The translations under genes were made by a program, and so were the position numbers. 64,000 nucleotides of DNA from positions 186,001 through 250,000 of the forward strand of contig CAZUJF010000001.1 in the NCBI GenBank assembly GCA_964619955.1, given 5' to 3'. This document shows, piece after piece, positions 41,680 to 48,929 of this stretch. The DNA comes from JACQFK01 sp964619955. Lineage in GTDB: Bacteria > Planctomycetota > MHYJ01 > JACPRB01. Position 1 is the stretch's first letter; the number at the start of each line of letters is the position of its first letter. A model generated the notes under the pieces. That model worked only from the letters and a program-made list of their open reading frames with translations, ran no database searches and was not told the origin of the DNA.

Positions 41680-42226
41680 CATTTCCGCACGACGATCCGT
41701 CCACGGACAACGGACCTTGTCTTGCTGATGTCCAACTTGTTAATACCCGGGAACGTTGCCTAAGCATGCAAACAGATTGGTGGGTTCCCATCGCGGATTC
41801 CCCCGGGGATCGGGATCCATGTGTGTTGAGGTACTCGGAACCGACCTGCCGCCGTTTATCCATCCTCGCGCGACTTGAGGGAGGGCCCGATCTCGCGCCT
41901 CTCCAGGAAGGTCTGTTTAGACTGCGAAGGGAAGGAGTGCCGCCCGGGGCGAAAAGGATTCGCGCCGCGGTTTCGCTCTACAGAGTCCAATGGGGCGACT
42001 TTCGGCTTCAGCTTCAGATCATGGATTCTCAATCCCAACGGGTCCTGTGCGTGGATCGCCTAAGCCATCCTTGCCTGAATTCGAAGGCAAGATAGGAGTT
42101 GTCGGGGCGGTTCACGGTACCAACAAATCCAAGCTGCGGTTGTGTCGTTTGTCGATGCCTTTTCAGTGGCGGAAGAGAAGGGGGCGTCCTTGTCTTCCTT
42201 CGCCGGGCAGGGCTACAATATAGGCG
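41680..42226. other. 547-bp stretch with no gene I can support
   Basis: Visibly richer in A and T than its surroundings. It contains several overlapping short open frames on both strands, none with a domain, signal peptide or convincing ribosome site. It ends at the promoter of the DUF5678 gene. It may be a decayed insertion next to the tRNA gene; no direct repeat of the tRNA 3' end was found in it by eye. Confidence 0.5.
42190..42219 (+). promoter_or_regulatory. Promoter of the DUF5678-retropepsin pair
   Basis: TTGTCT (42190-42195), 18-bp spacer, TACAAT (42214-42219), 7 nt before ATG 42227, so probably leaderless. Confidence 0.4.
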
Positions 42227-42448
42227 ATGAAGGTCGATCCCAACTGGCAATGCTTCCAGAGCTTGAGCCAGAAGAAGTATTCCGGCAAGTACGTCGTCAT
42301 TGCGGCCGGTAGTCTGGTGGGAGCCGGAAAGGATCTGAGCAAGCTCCTCCTGCTGGCTCGCAAGAAACACCCCAAGGCCGTGCCGTTCGTGGCCCGCATG
42401 CGCGATCCGAGAAAGCTTTGCGTGTACTTTGGCCGCTTCAATGGCTGA
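42227..42448 (+). CDS. DUF5678-like small protein
   Basis: 73 residues. The core KKYSGKYVVIAAGSLVGAGKDLSKLLLLARKKHPKAVPFVARM has the y-x-GkyV(A)i..g.vva.Gkdl..l...a pattern of DUF5678, a small domain often encoded just before a retropepsin-like protein in bacteria and archaea. Here the next ATG lies inside its last codons (8-bp overlap), so the two are translated together. No catalytic residues; may be a partner or substrate of the protease. Codon use is less GC-skewed than in neighbours. Confidence 0.65.
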   Translation: MKVDPNWQCFQSLSQKKYSGKYVVIAAGSLVGAGKDLSKLLLLARKKHPKAVPFVARMRDPRKLCVYFGRFNG

Positions 42449-42842
42449 TCAGGTCGAATTCCCCTACGAGCGGGCCCTCACTCCCATCGGCTTCGTGTGG
42501 ATTCCGGTGGCGCGGGTCCGGATCAGCCACCGAAATGCCGTTTTTGAGCTGGACATGACCGTCGACACCGGTGCGGACCTGACCATGATTCCGTATCAGG
42601 TGGGGCTCAATCTGGGCCTTCGGCGGGCCGGGTCCACCGTTGCCAGGCTCAGCGGGATCTCCGGGTCGACGGCCTACGTGCTGAAGAAGGTGGCTCTTCG
42701 CGTCGGCTCCATTCGGCTGTCAGCCCGTTGCGCTTGGGCTCAAACCGACGATGTCCCGACCCTCCTGGGTCGCACGGATGTCCTGGACAGGCCGACGGTG
42801 ACCTTCGATGGCCGGGCACGCAAAGTGACCTTCAGTCAGTAA
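42441..42842 (+). CDS. Retropepsin-like aspartyl protease
   Basis: 133 residues, one protease monomer. The active-site motif VDTGADLTMIP has the Asp at position 42; LLGRTDVLDRPTVTFD is the second hydrophobic-hydrophobic-Gly strand typical of retroviral-type proteases, and PVARVRISHR precedes it. Retropepsins work as dimers, so the short length is normal. No signal peptide, so it is cytoplasmic. I start at ATG 42441 rather than a TTG 12 nt upstream. Substrate unknown; pairing with a DUF5678 protein is recurrent. Confidence 0.75.
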   Translation: MADQVEFPYERALTPIGFVWIPVARVRISHRNAVFELDMTVDTGADLTMIPYQVGLNLGLRRAGSTVARLSGISGSTAYVLKKVALRVGSIRLSARCAWAQTDDVPTLLGRTDVLDRPTVTFDGRARKVTFSQ

Positions 42843-42940
42843 GTGGCCGGGAAGGCTTGCGCCCTTTTTTGTTGTCCGGAGGATTGCCCGGATTCGTGGG
42901 CCGGGGGATGCTACAGTGCGGCTTGAGGAGTCGACCGCCC

Positions 42941-43222
42941 ATGAATGAAAAGCTGAAGATGGTGACCCGGACGCGCTTCGGGCACTCGAACAAGGCCACG
43001 TTGAGCCCGGAGCTGCTCCGGGCGCTCGCCGTGTCCGGGCCGGACTGCGAAACCTGCGTCGAGATCCAGAAGGAAGTCGAGGTCAATGCCCAGGGCGGCG
43101 AGTTCATCGAGGCGGCGAGCTTCCCCGGCCGCACCGTGCAGAAGCTGGACGCCCACTTCCGGTACCACTGGAAGGACGGCTACGAACTCGTCGACCTCGC
43201 CCTCCGGCCGGCCTCGCCTTGA
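42941..43222 (+). CDS. Small protein of unknown function
   Basis: 93 residues from ATG 42941 with GAGGAG upstream. It has a basic N-terminus (NEKLKMVTRTRFGHSNKATL), a CETC cysteine pair near residue 37 and a C-terminal acidic and aromatic segment (HFRYHWKDGYELVDLAL). No family recognised. It ends directly against the stop of the convergent thioredoxin-like gene (adjacent bases). Ribosome site and codon use support translation. Confidence 0.5.
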   Translation: MNEKLKMVTRTRFGHSNKATLSPELLRALAVSGPDCETCVEIQKEVEVNAQGGEFIEAASFPGRTVQKLDAHFRYHWKDGYELVDLALRPASP

Positions 43223-44011
43223 TTATTTGTCTCCGCCGCCGTCCGTGAATTTCAGCAGTGCCGCTTCCAGCTGCTTCTTCACTTCCTTGACGTCCTTCTT
43301 TCCGCTCAGCTTGAGGAGCGGCTTGGACTTCGCCAGCTCCGCGGCGGGATCCAGCACCAGCAGGGCGGCCTCCGTGATCTGGAGGGCCTTCGCATCCGCG
43401 TTGCCCTTGATGAGCTCGCTCTGCGCGAGCACGAAAAGCTCCAGCAGCTCCTTCAGGGAGGGGTCCGCCATCGCGGCCGCCACCGAACTGTTGACCCCGG
43501 GCTTCGTGAAGAGGTAGAGGACGGGCTTCTTCGCCTCCTTGCCCTGGATCGACGCCTTCTCGAAATTCTCGAAGGAGGCCTTCCCGTACTGCTTGACCAC
43601 GTCGGCGATCTGCGCCGCCACGGCCGAGGGGTCCCGGCTCTGCAGCTTCGCGACCTGCTTGCCGTCGGGGTCGCAGAATGCCACCGTGGGATAGCCCCGG
43701 ACCTGGAACTGCTCGCTCAGGTCGTTGTTCTTCTTGCCCCAGTCGCAATCCACGAATACGCAGATCAGCTTGGACGACGCCTCGATCACGGCCTTGTCAC
43801 TGAACGCACCTGCGCTCAAGGCCGAGCAGGGTCCTCAGCCTTCGCTCGTGAAGAAGAGCATCATGGCCTTGCCCTGACGCTTGGCGTCGGCCATCGCCGT
43901 CTTGGGTTCGTCTTTGCCCTTGCCCCTCCAGTTGAGCTTGCCGCCGTCCTGGGCTGAAGCGACGCCTGCCAGACCGAGGAAGAGGCCGAACGCAAGTGTG
44001 ATCGGACGCAT
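43223..44011 (-). CDS. Predicted selenoprotein: secreted thioredoxin-like protein with UGPC active site
   Basis: Read with TGA (43837-43835) as selenocysteine, one frame gives 262 residues. A signal peptide (RPITLAFGLFLGLAGVASA) leads to a thioredoxin fold: MMLFFTSEG, Sec59, GPC (60-62), VIEASSKLICVFVDCDW, and the cis-proline loop VRGYPTVAF, followed by about 120 helical residues rich in Lys and Ala. The TGA falls exactly on the first Cys of CGPC and the frame is open on both sides, which a random nonsense mutation would rarely do. A SECIS-like hairpin follows. Start ATG 44011 has AAAGGAG 6 nt away; another ATG is one codon upstream. Without Sec insertion only a 58-residue fragment is made. 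The alternative is a pseudogene. Confidence 0.75.
43789..43824 (-). promoter_or_regulatory. Candidate bacterial SECIS element
   Basis: Counting from the base after TGA: CGGCCTTG (+11 to +18) pairs perfectly with CAAGGCCG (+39 to +46). Above it, nucleotides +19 to +23 pair with +28 to +32 (one G-U), closing the apical loop AGGU (+24 to +27); six bases bulge on the 3' side. A GG-containing apical loop about 20 nt past the UGA fits bacterial SECIS rules. Confidence 0.5.
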
Positions 44012-44069
44012 CATCAACTCCTTTACAAATCCACGGGGCGGGACCGCGCCCGCGTCTCCCGAGCGTAGG

Positions 44070-44075
44070 TATAAT
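44070..44075 (+). promoter_or_regulatory. -10 box in the selenoprotein/PQQ divergent region
   Basis: Perfect TATAAT inside the near-palindrome GGTATAATACC, 18 nt before the TTG start of the PQQ gene, which has GAGGAG at 6 nt. The palindrome could also serve the leftward gene. Confidence 0.4.
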
Positions 44076-44093
44076 ACCATTGAGGAGCTTCTT

Positions 44094-45362
44094 TTGAACA
44101 TCTGCCTTGCCGCCGCTTTGTTGCTGCAGTCCGCCGACTGGACCCATTTCCGCGGTCCCGGAGGCGACGGAATCGCCGCCCGCGATGCGGCCCCGCCCCT
44201 CGAATGGAGCGAGACCCAGAACGTCGTCTGGAAGACGGAACTGCCTGGACGCGGCCGATCCTCCCCCGTGATCCTGGGGAACCGCGTGTTCGTCACCGGC
44301 GCCCGTGAACGGGGCATCAAACGCGTGAAGATGGGCGGCGACGACATGCAGACGGCCGAGCACGTCTCGCTGACCGCCGCGTGCCTGGATCGCGAGACGG
44401 GCAAGATCCTCTGGGAACTCACCCTGGCCGAAGTGTCGGCCCCCGATCCCGTCCACTGGCTGAACAGCTGGGCGACGCCCACGCCGGTGGTCGAAGCGGG
44501 ACGCCTGATCTGCGACTTCGGCGGGCAAGGGACCTGGTGCCTGGATCCGGAGACGGGGAAGACCCTCTGGCACAAGGTCATCCCCCTGGATCACCAGGTG
44601 GGGCCGGGCAGTTCTCTGCTCATGGACGGCAAGCGGGTCATCTTCATCCGCGACGGCCGGGAGGCGCAATACGTCGCCGCCTTCGACAAGAGCAACGGCG
44701 AGCTTCTCTGGAAGACGGAGCGTCCGCCCATCAAGATCGGGCACGCCAACATGAAGAAATCGTTCTCGTCGCCGGTGATCATCGAAAGCGGCGGAAAACG
44801 CCAGCTGATCGCGGTCGCCCCGCACTGGATCGCCGCGTACGATCCCGAGAACGGGAAGGAGCTCTGGCGCGCGCGGCACGGGGACGGCTTCTCGATCGGC
44901 ACCGTGCCGGTCTTCGGGGACGGCCTGGTCTATTTCGGCACGGGTTGCTTCAAGCCCAACCTCATCGCGGTGAAGCCGGACGGGGAAGGCGACGTGACGG
45001 CGTCTCATATCGCGTGGCGCTCCCAGAAGAGCATCCCCGTCATGTCCTCGCCGCTGTACCTGGCGGGGAATCTCTACTGGGTCTCCGACGACGGCATGGC
45101 CACCTGCGCGGATCCCAAGGCCGGCACGCCGCGCTGGCAGACGCGTCTCGGAGAGGCCCATCTGGCGTCGCCCCTGGCGGCGGGCGGGCGGATCTACTTC
45201 TTCGGCCGGGAGGGGAAGAGCACCGTGATCCAGCCGGGCGCCGAGTACAAGTGCCTGGCGGAGAACAAACTCGACGGCATCGTCAGCGCCTCGCCCGCGG
45301 CGGTGGGCAAGGCGCTCTATCTGAGAAGCGACACCCACCTCTACCGGCTCGAGGCGCGCTAG
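44094..45362 (+). CDS. PQQ-type beta-propeller protein 2
   Basis: 422 residues from a TTG start with GAGGAG at 6 nt. Short signal peptide (NICLAAALLLQSA), then WTHFRGPGGDGIA, PLEWSETQNVVWKTELPG and blades with TGKILWEL, TGKTLWHK, NGELLWKT, NGKELWRA. WSETQNVVWK is shared with the propeller at 47697, so these two are closer to each other than to the others. Exported beta-propeller of unknown role; no PQQ ligands evident. Divergent from the selenoprotein gene and convergent with the next propeller gene. Confidence 0.85.
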   Translation: MNICLAAALLLQSADWTHFRGPGGDGIAARDAAPPLEWSETQNVVWKTELPGRGRSSPVILGNRVFVTGARERGIKRVKMGGDDMQTAEHVSLTAACLDRETGKILWELTLAEVSAPDPVHWLNSWATPTPVVEAGRLICDFGGQGTWCLDPETGKTLWHKVIPLDHQVGPGSSLLMDGKRVIFIRDGREAQYVAAFDKSNGELLWKTERPPIKIGHANMKKSFSSPVIIESGGKRQLIAVAPHWIAAYDPENGKELWRARHGDGFSIGTVPVFGDGLVYFGTGCFKPNLIAVKPDGEGDVTASHIAWRSQKSIPVMSSPLYLAGNLYWVSDDGMATCADPKAGTPRWQTRLGEAHLASPLAAGGRIYFFGREGKSTVIQPGAEYKCLAENKLDGIVSASPAAVGKALYLRSDTHLYRLEAR

Positions 45363-45375
45363 CGGTTCGGCAGGC

Positions 45376-46545
45376 TCACCGTAAGTGCCCGATACAGACG
45401 AGCCGGCGGTCGGAGCGCATATAGATCGCCCCGCCCGAGATCGCGGGCGTGGCGAAGATCGCCTCGTCGAGCGCGTTCTCGGAAATCACCTTCGGTTCCG
45501 CTCCGAGGGACAGGACCGACGTCAGCCCTTTCTCGTTCACCAGGTACATCCGGTCCTCCGCAAACACCGGAGACGCGGAATGCGGGCCGGGGGTCCGCGT
45601 CTTCCAGAGGACCGCGCCGTCCTTGGGGTCCGCGCAGGTCACGATCCCGGACGAGTTGACCGCGTAGAGCCGGCCCTTGTAGAACGTCGGCGACGCGGTC
45701 GCGCTCTGGATCTTGTCGGATTCCCAGAGCTTCGTGCCGTCCGGACGCAGCGCCATCGATGCGGCGTAGATCAGCCCGTCGGCGAACGCGGGGGACGGGA
45801 TGGTGGGCATCTTCGCGGCGTGCTTCCAGAGCGGGCTGCCCGAGGCGGCGTCGAAGGCGGCGAGTTCGTCGGCGGACTGGAGCAGCACCTGCGTGCGCCC
45901 CCCGTGTTCCACGACGAGCGGCGTGGTCCAGTTGATCTTGCGCGGCCGGCTTTGTTTCCAGAGATTGACGCCGCTGCCCGCATCGAGGGCGGCGATGAAG
46001 GAATCGCCGACGTTCTCCATGGCGACGAAGAGGCGCCTGCCGTGCAGCACGGGGGAGGCCGCCATGCCGACGTTGTTGCCGATGCTCGGGTAATCCTCGA
46101 CGAGCGAGCGGTACCAGAGCAGCCTCCCGTCGCGGTCCAGCGCGATGAAGTCGCCCGTGGCGAAGAGGGCGAAGACCCCGTTCCCGTCCGCCGCCGGCGT
46201 GGGCGCGGCCATGCAGGTCTTCGGGTGGCACTGGGTGGGGCCCGTCCCGCGGAAGCGGCGCTCCCAGAGTTTCCGGCCGTTCGCCGGATCGAAGGCGAGC
46301 ACGCTGAGACGGTCGTCCTCGGGCCCGCCGCTGGCGGTGAGGTAGAGGCGGCCTCCGGCGATCACGGGGGAGGAGAGACCGCGGCCCGGCAGGTCGGCGG
46401 ACCAGCGGATGCCCTGGGTCTTGCCCCAGGCGACGGGAAGTCCCGTCTCGTTGGAGACGCCGCCGCCCGTGGATCCTCGGAACTGGGTCCAGTCGTCCGC
46501 GCGGGCGGCGCCGGCCAGGAGCAGCAGGACGAGCGTCTGTTTCAT
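45376..46545 (-). CDS. PQQ-type beta-propeller protein 3
   Basis: 389 residues. Signal peptide (KQTLVLLLLAGAARA), DDWTQFRGSTGGGVS, then WGKTQGIRWSADLPGRGLSSPV and blades with GRKLWERR, DGRLLWYR, SGVNLWKQ, SGSPLWKH, DGAVLWKT. It is 11 bp downstream of the lipoprotein gene on the same strand, so the two likely form an operon. A CHPKTC cysteine pair in blade 2 could form a disulphide. Function unknown. Confidence 0.85.
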   Translation of the reverse strand: MKQTLVLLLLAGAARADDWTQFRGSTGGGVSNETGLPVAWGKTQGIRWSADLPGRGLSSPVIAGGRLYLTASGGPEDDRLSVLAFDPANGRKLWERRFRGTGPTQCHPKTCMAAPTPAADGNGVFALFATGDFIALDRDGRLLWYRSLVEDYPSIGNNVGMAASPVLHGRRLFVAMENVGDSFIAALDAGSGVNLWKQSRPRKINWTTPLVVEHGGRTQVLLQSADELAAFDAASGSPLWKHAAKMPTIPSPAFADGLIYAASMALRPDGTKLWESDKIQSATASPTFYKGRLYAVNSSGIVTCADPKDGAVLWKTRTPGPHSASPVFAEDRMYLVNEKGLTSVLSLGAEPKVISENALDEAIFATPAISGGAIYMRSDRRLVCIGHLR

Positions 46546-46556
46546 GGTCGTGGGTC

Positions 46557-47585
46557 CTAATCCAGCAGCCGGAACGGGACGGCGCCGCCAAGGGCGTCGC
46601 AGATGCGCGCCTGGAAGGACCAGCTTTGGGCCCAGTCCTCCTTCTGGTCGTTCTGGCAGATTTTCAGGAGGATCTCATTGCGGCCCTTCTTCAGCGCGGC
46701 ACGCCCGACGTACTGGTCCATCTTCATGCCGTGGTGGTATTCGTCTCGGGCGTAGAGCAGGACTCCGTTGAGGAAGAGCTTCACGGCGTTGTTGGTGCCC
46801 ACGCGGATCTCGGCCGGCCGCGCGTCGGCCAGGTCGATCGCCGCAAACGCATACGCGACGACGGCCTTTTCCTTGCCGAGCACCGCGTTCAGATCCACCT
46901 TGCCGAGCGGGTCCGTGGAGGTGGTCACGCCCGCGGCGCGCTCGCCCTTCTCGGGCGCGTAGGCGATGTCGAAGCCCTTTCCGCCGGCGTTGTCGAAGGA
47001 TTTGTGCAGCGACCAGCGGGTGACGACGCCGTACAAGGCCGGCACGTCGACCTCGACCTTGAGCTCCTTGAGTTGTTTGACGATGGCGTCCACCTGGTCG
47101 CGGTCCCGGGCGTCGAGCAGCAGCTTCCTCAGGCGGGCCGCATCCTGGGCGGCCCCGGGGAGGGCGCGCGCGACGGCGTCCCGGCGCAACTCGCGTCCCG
47201 GATCGTCCAGCATGCCGGGCAGGAGGCGGTCGGGCGCCCGGGGATCCAGACGGACGAGGATCTCGTACGCGAGGCGGCGGGAGGGCCCGTCGTGGGTCCG
47301 GTCCAGGACGAACGCCTCCAGTGGCGCGATATCCGCGGGGCCCGCCTGTTCGGCGACCGCTTCGACGGCGGAACGCAGCCAGTTCGCCGCGCGGGGGGAC
47401 GCGCCGTCGAGGGCGCCCAGCGCGGGGAGCAGCGACGTCGTTCCGCCCGCGACGACGGCCTGCCAGGCCCGGGAGGCCTCCGGGTTTCCCGCACCCTCGG
47501 GGCCGACGGCGCGCAGGGTCTCGAGCTCCCGGGTCTGCGCGGCGCAGGCCGAGAGCAGCACGAAGAGGGCGGGGATCAGTCGCAT
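46557..47585 (-). CDS. Lipoprotein with helical-repeat and C-terminal beta domain
   Basis: 342 residues. The leader RLIPALFVLLSAC ends in a lipobox. Residues about 30-180 are Ala/Arg/Leu-rich helices of HEAT-like spacing (LAYEILVRLDPRAPDRLLPGML, RDAVARALPGAAQDAARLRKLL). Residues about 215-342 form a beta domain with FAAIDLADARPAEIRVGTNNAVKLFLNG and RAALKKGRNEILLKIC, which resembles PA14-like or planctomycete sensor domains. No catalytic motif. Likely an envelope-bound partner of the propeller encoded next. Confidence 0.65.
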   Translation of the reverse strand: MRLIPALFVLLSACAAQTRELETLRAVGPEGAGNPEASRAWQAVVAGGTTSLLPALGALDGASPRAANWLRSAVEAVAEQAGPADIAPLEAFVLDRTHDGPSRRLAYEILVRLDPRAPDRLLPGMLDDPGRELRRDAVARALPGAAQDAARLRKLLLDARDRDQVDAIVKQLKELKVEVDVPALYGVVTRWSLHKSFDNAGGKGFDIAYAPEKGERAAGVTTSTDPLGKVDLNAVLGKEKAVVAYAFAAIDLADARPAEIRVGTNNAVKLFLNGVLLYARDEYHHGMKMDQYVGRAALKKGRNEILLKICQNDQKEDWAQSWSFQARICDALGGAVPFRLLD

Positions 47586-47696
47586 GCGGGAATCTCCACT
47601 TGAATAGGAGTACGCGCCCGCGGCGGGGAACTGTCGTCGAAAATGAATCGGGGCGGCCTCCAGGGGCTATATTAGGATGATTCGGGGAGATTCGAA

Positions 47697-48929
47697 ATGA
47701 AAGCTGCGATCCTTCTGGCGCTGTCGTGCCTGGCGGCCGACGAACCGTGGGCGGAATTCCGGGGTCCGTCCGGCGCCGGGCATTCGCCCGCCACCGGCCT
47801 TCCGCACGAATGGAGCGAGACGCAGAACGTCGTCTGGAAGACGCCCATCCGCGGCCTGGGCTGGTCCTCCCCGGTCGTCTTGGGAAAGCAGGTCTGGCTG
47901 ACGTCCGCGACGCCCGACGGCAAGGAGCTCTACGTCCTCTGCATCGACAAGGAGACGGGCAAGCCGATCATGGACGCGAAAGTCTTCGACATCCCGAAGC
48001 CGGAGGACACGGCGAAGTTCAACAGCTTCGCCTCGCCGACGCCGGTGATCGAGGAGGGCCGCGTCTACATCCACTTCGGCAGCTACGGCACGGTCTGCCT
48101 GGACACGAAAAGCGGCAAACCCCTTTGGGAGCGCCGGGACATCGTCTGCAACCACTGGCGGGGCTCCGGCTCGTCGCCGATCCTGTACCAGAACCTGCTG
48201 ATCGTGAACTACGACGGCTACGACGTCCAGTTCGTGCTGGCGCTGGACAAGAAGACGGGCCGGGACGTCTGGAAGACGGCGCGCTCGCACAAGTACGGGA
48301 CCGAGGACGGCGACCAGAAGAAGGGCTACGGGACCTGCGCGGTTTTCGAGATCAACGGGAAGCCGCAGCTGATCAGCCCCGCCGCGAAGGCGCTGCATGC
48401 GCTCGATCCGCTGACGGGGCGTGAGCTGTGGCACGTGCGCTATCCGAGCCATTCGACGGGGTCGCGCCCCCTCTACGCGCACGGCCTGATCTACGTGTCC
48501 ACGGGCTTCGGCAAGGCCGACCTCTACGCGATCAAGCCGGACGGCAAGGGCGACGTGACCGACACGCATGTGGCGTGGAAGGCGACGAAGGGCATCGGCT
48601 CAAAGCCCTCGCCGCTCGTGGTTGAGGATCTGATCTATTCATTGGCCGACAACGGGACGCTGAACTGCCTTGACGCCAAGACGGGGGCGGAGGTCTGGCA
48701 GAAGCGCGTCACGGGGAACAGCGCCGCGTCCCCGCTCTACGCGGACGGATTGATCTGGTGCTTCGGCGAGGACGGCGGCGCGACGCTGGTGCAGCCGGGC
48801 CGCGAGTTCAAGGAGGCGGGCAGGGGCAAGCTGGAGAGCGGCGGCCGCACGATGGGGACGCCCGCGATCTCCGGCAAGGCGCTCTACATCCGCACGGCGA
48901 CGCATCTGTACCGCCTCGAGAAGAAATGA
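47697..48929 (+). CDS. PQQ-type beta-propeller protein 4
   Basis: 410 residues. Signal peptide (KAAILLALSCLA), then EPWAEFRGPSGAGHSPATGLP, EWSETQNVVWKTPIRG and blades ending in TGKPIMD, SGKPLWER, TGRDVWKT, TGRELWHV, TGAEVWQK. Very similar in its opening to propeller 2. Its stop overlaps the ATG of the next gene by 4 bp, so they are co-translated. No PQQ-binding residues evident; exported. Confidence 0.85.
   Translation: MKAAILLALSCLAADEPWAEFRGPSGAGHSPATGLPHEWSETQNVVWKTPIRGLGWSSPVVLGKQVWLTSATPDGKELYVLCIDKETGKPIMDAKVFDIPKPEDTAKFNSFASPTPVIEEGRVYIHFGSYGTVCLDTKSGKPLWERRDIVCNHWRGSGSSPILYQNLLIVNYDGYDVQFVLALDKKTGRDVWKTARSHKYGTEDGDQKKGYGTCAVFEINGKPQLISPAAKALHALDPLTGRELWHVRYPSHSTGSRPLYAHGLIYVSTGFGKADLYAIKPDGKGDVTDTHVAWKATKGIGSKPSPLVVEDLIYSLADNGTLNCLDAKTGAEVWQKRVTGNSAASPLYADGLIWCFGEDGGATLVQPGREFKEAGRGKLESGGRTMGTPAISGKALYIRTATHLYRLEKK

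Noticed and set aside
41766..42095. 109-codon frame in the gene-poor stretch after tRNA-fMet
   Set aside because: No domain, overlapping alternatives on both strands, no ribosome site.
42843..42880. T-run after the retropepsin gene as terminator
   Set aside because: Only a three-base stem can form before the T-run.
43223..43819. Separate 198-residue gene starting at TTG 43819
   Set aside because: It would begin inside the thioredoxin fold after the active site, has no signal peptide or ribosome site, and is in frame with the upstream part across the TGA.
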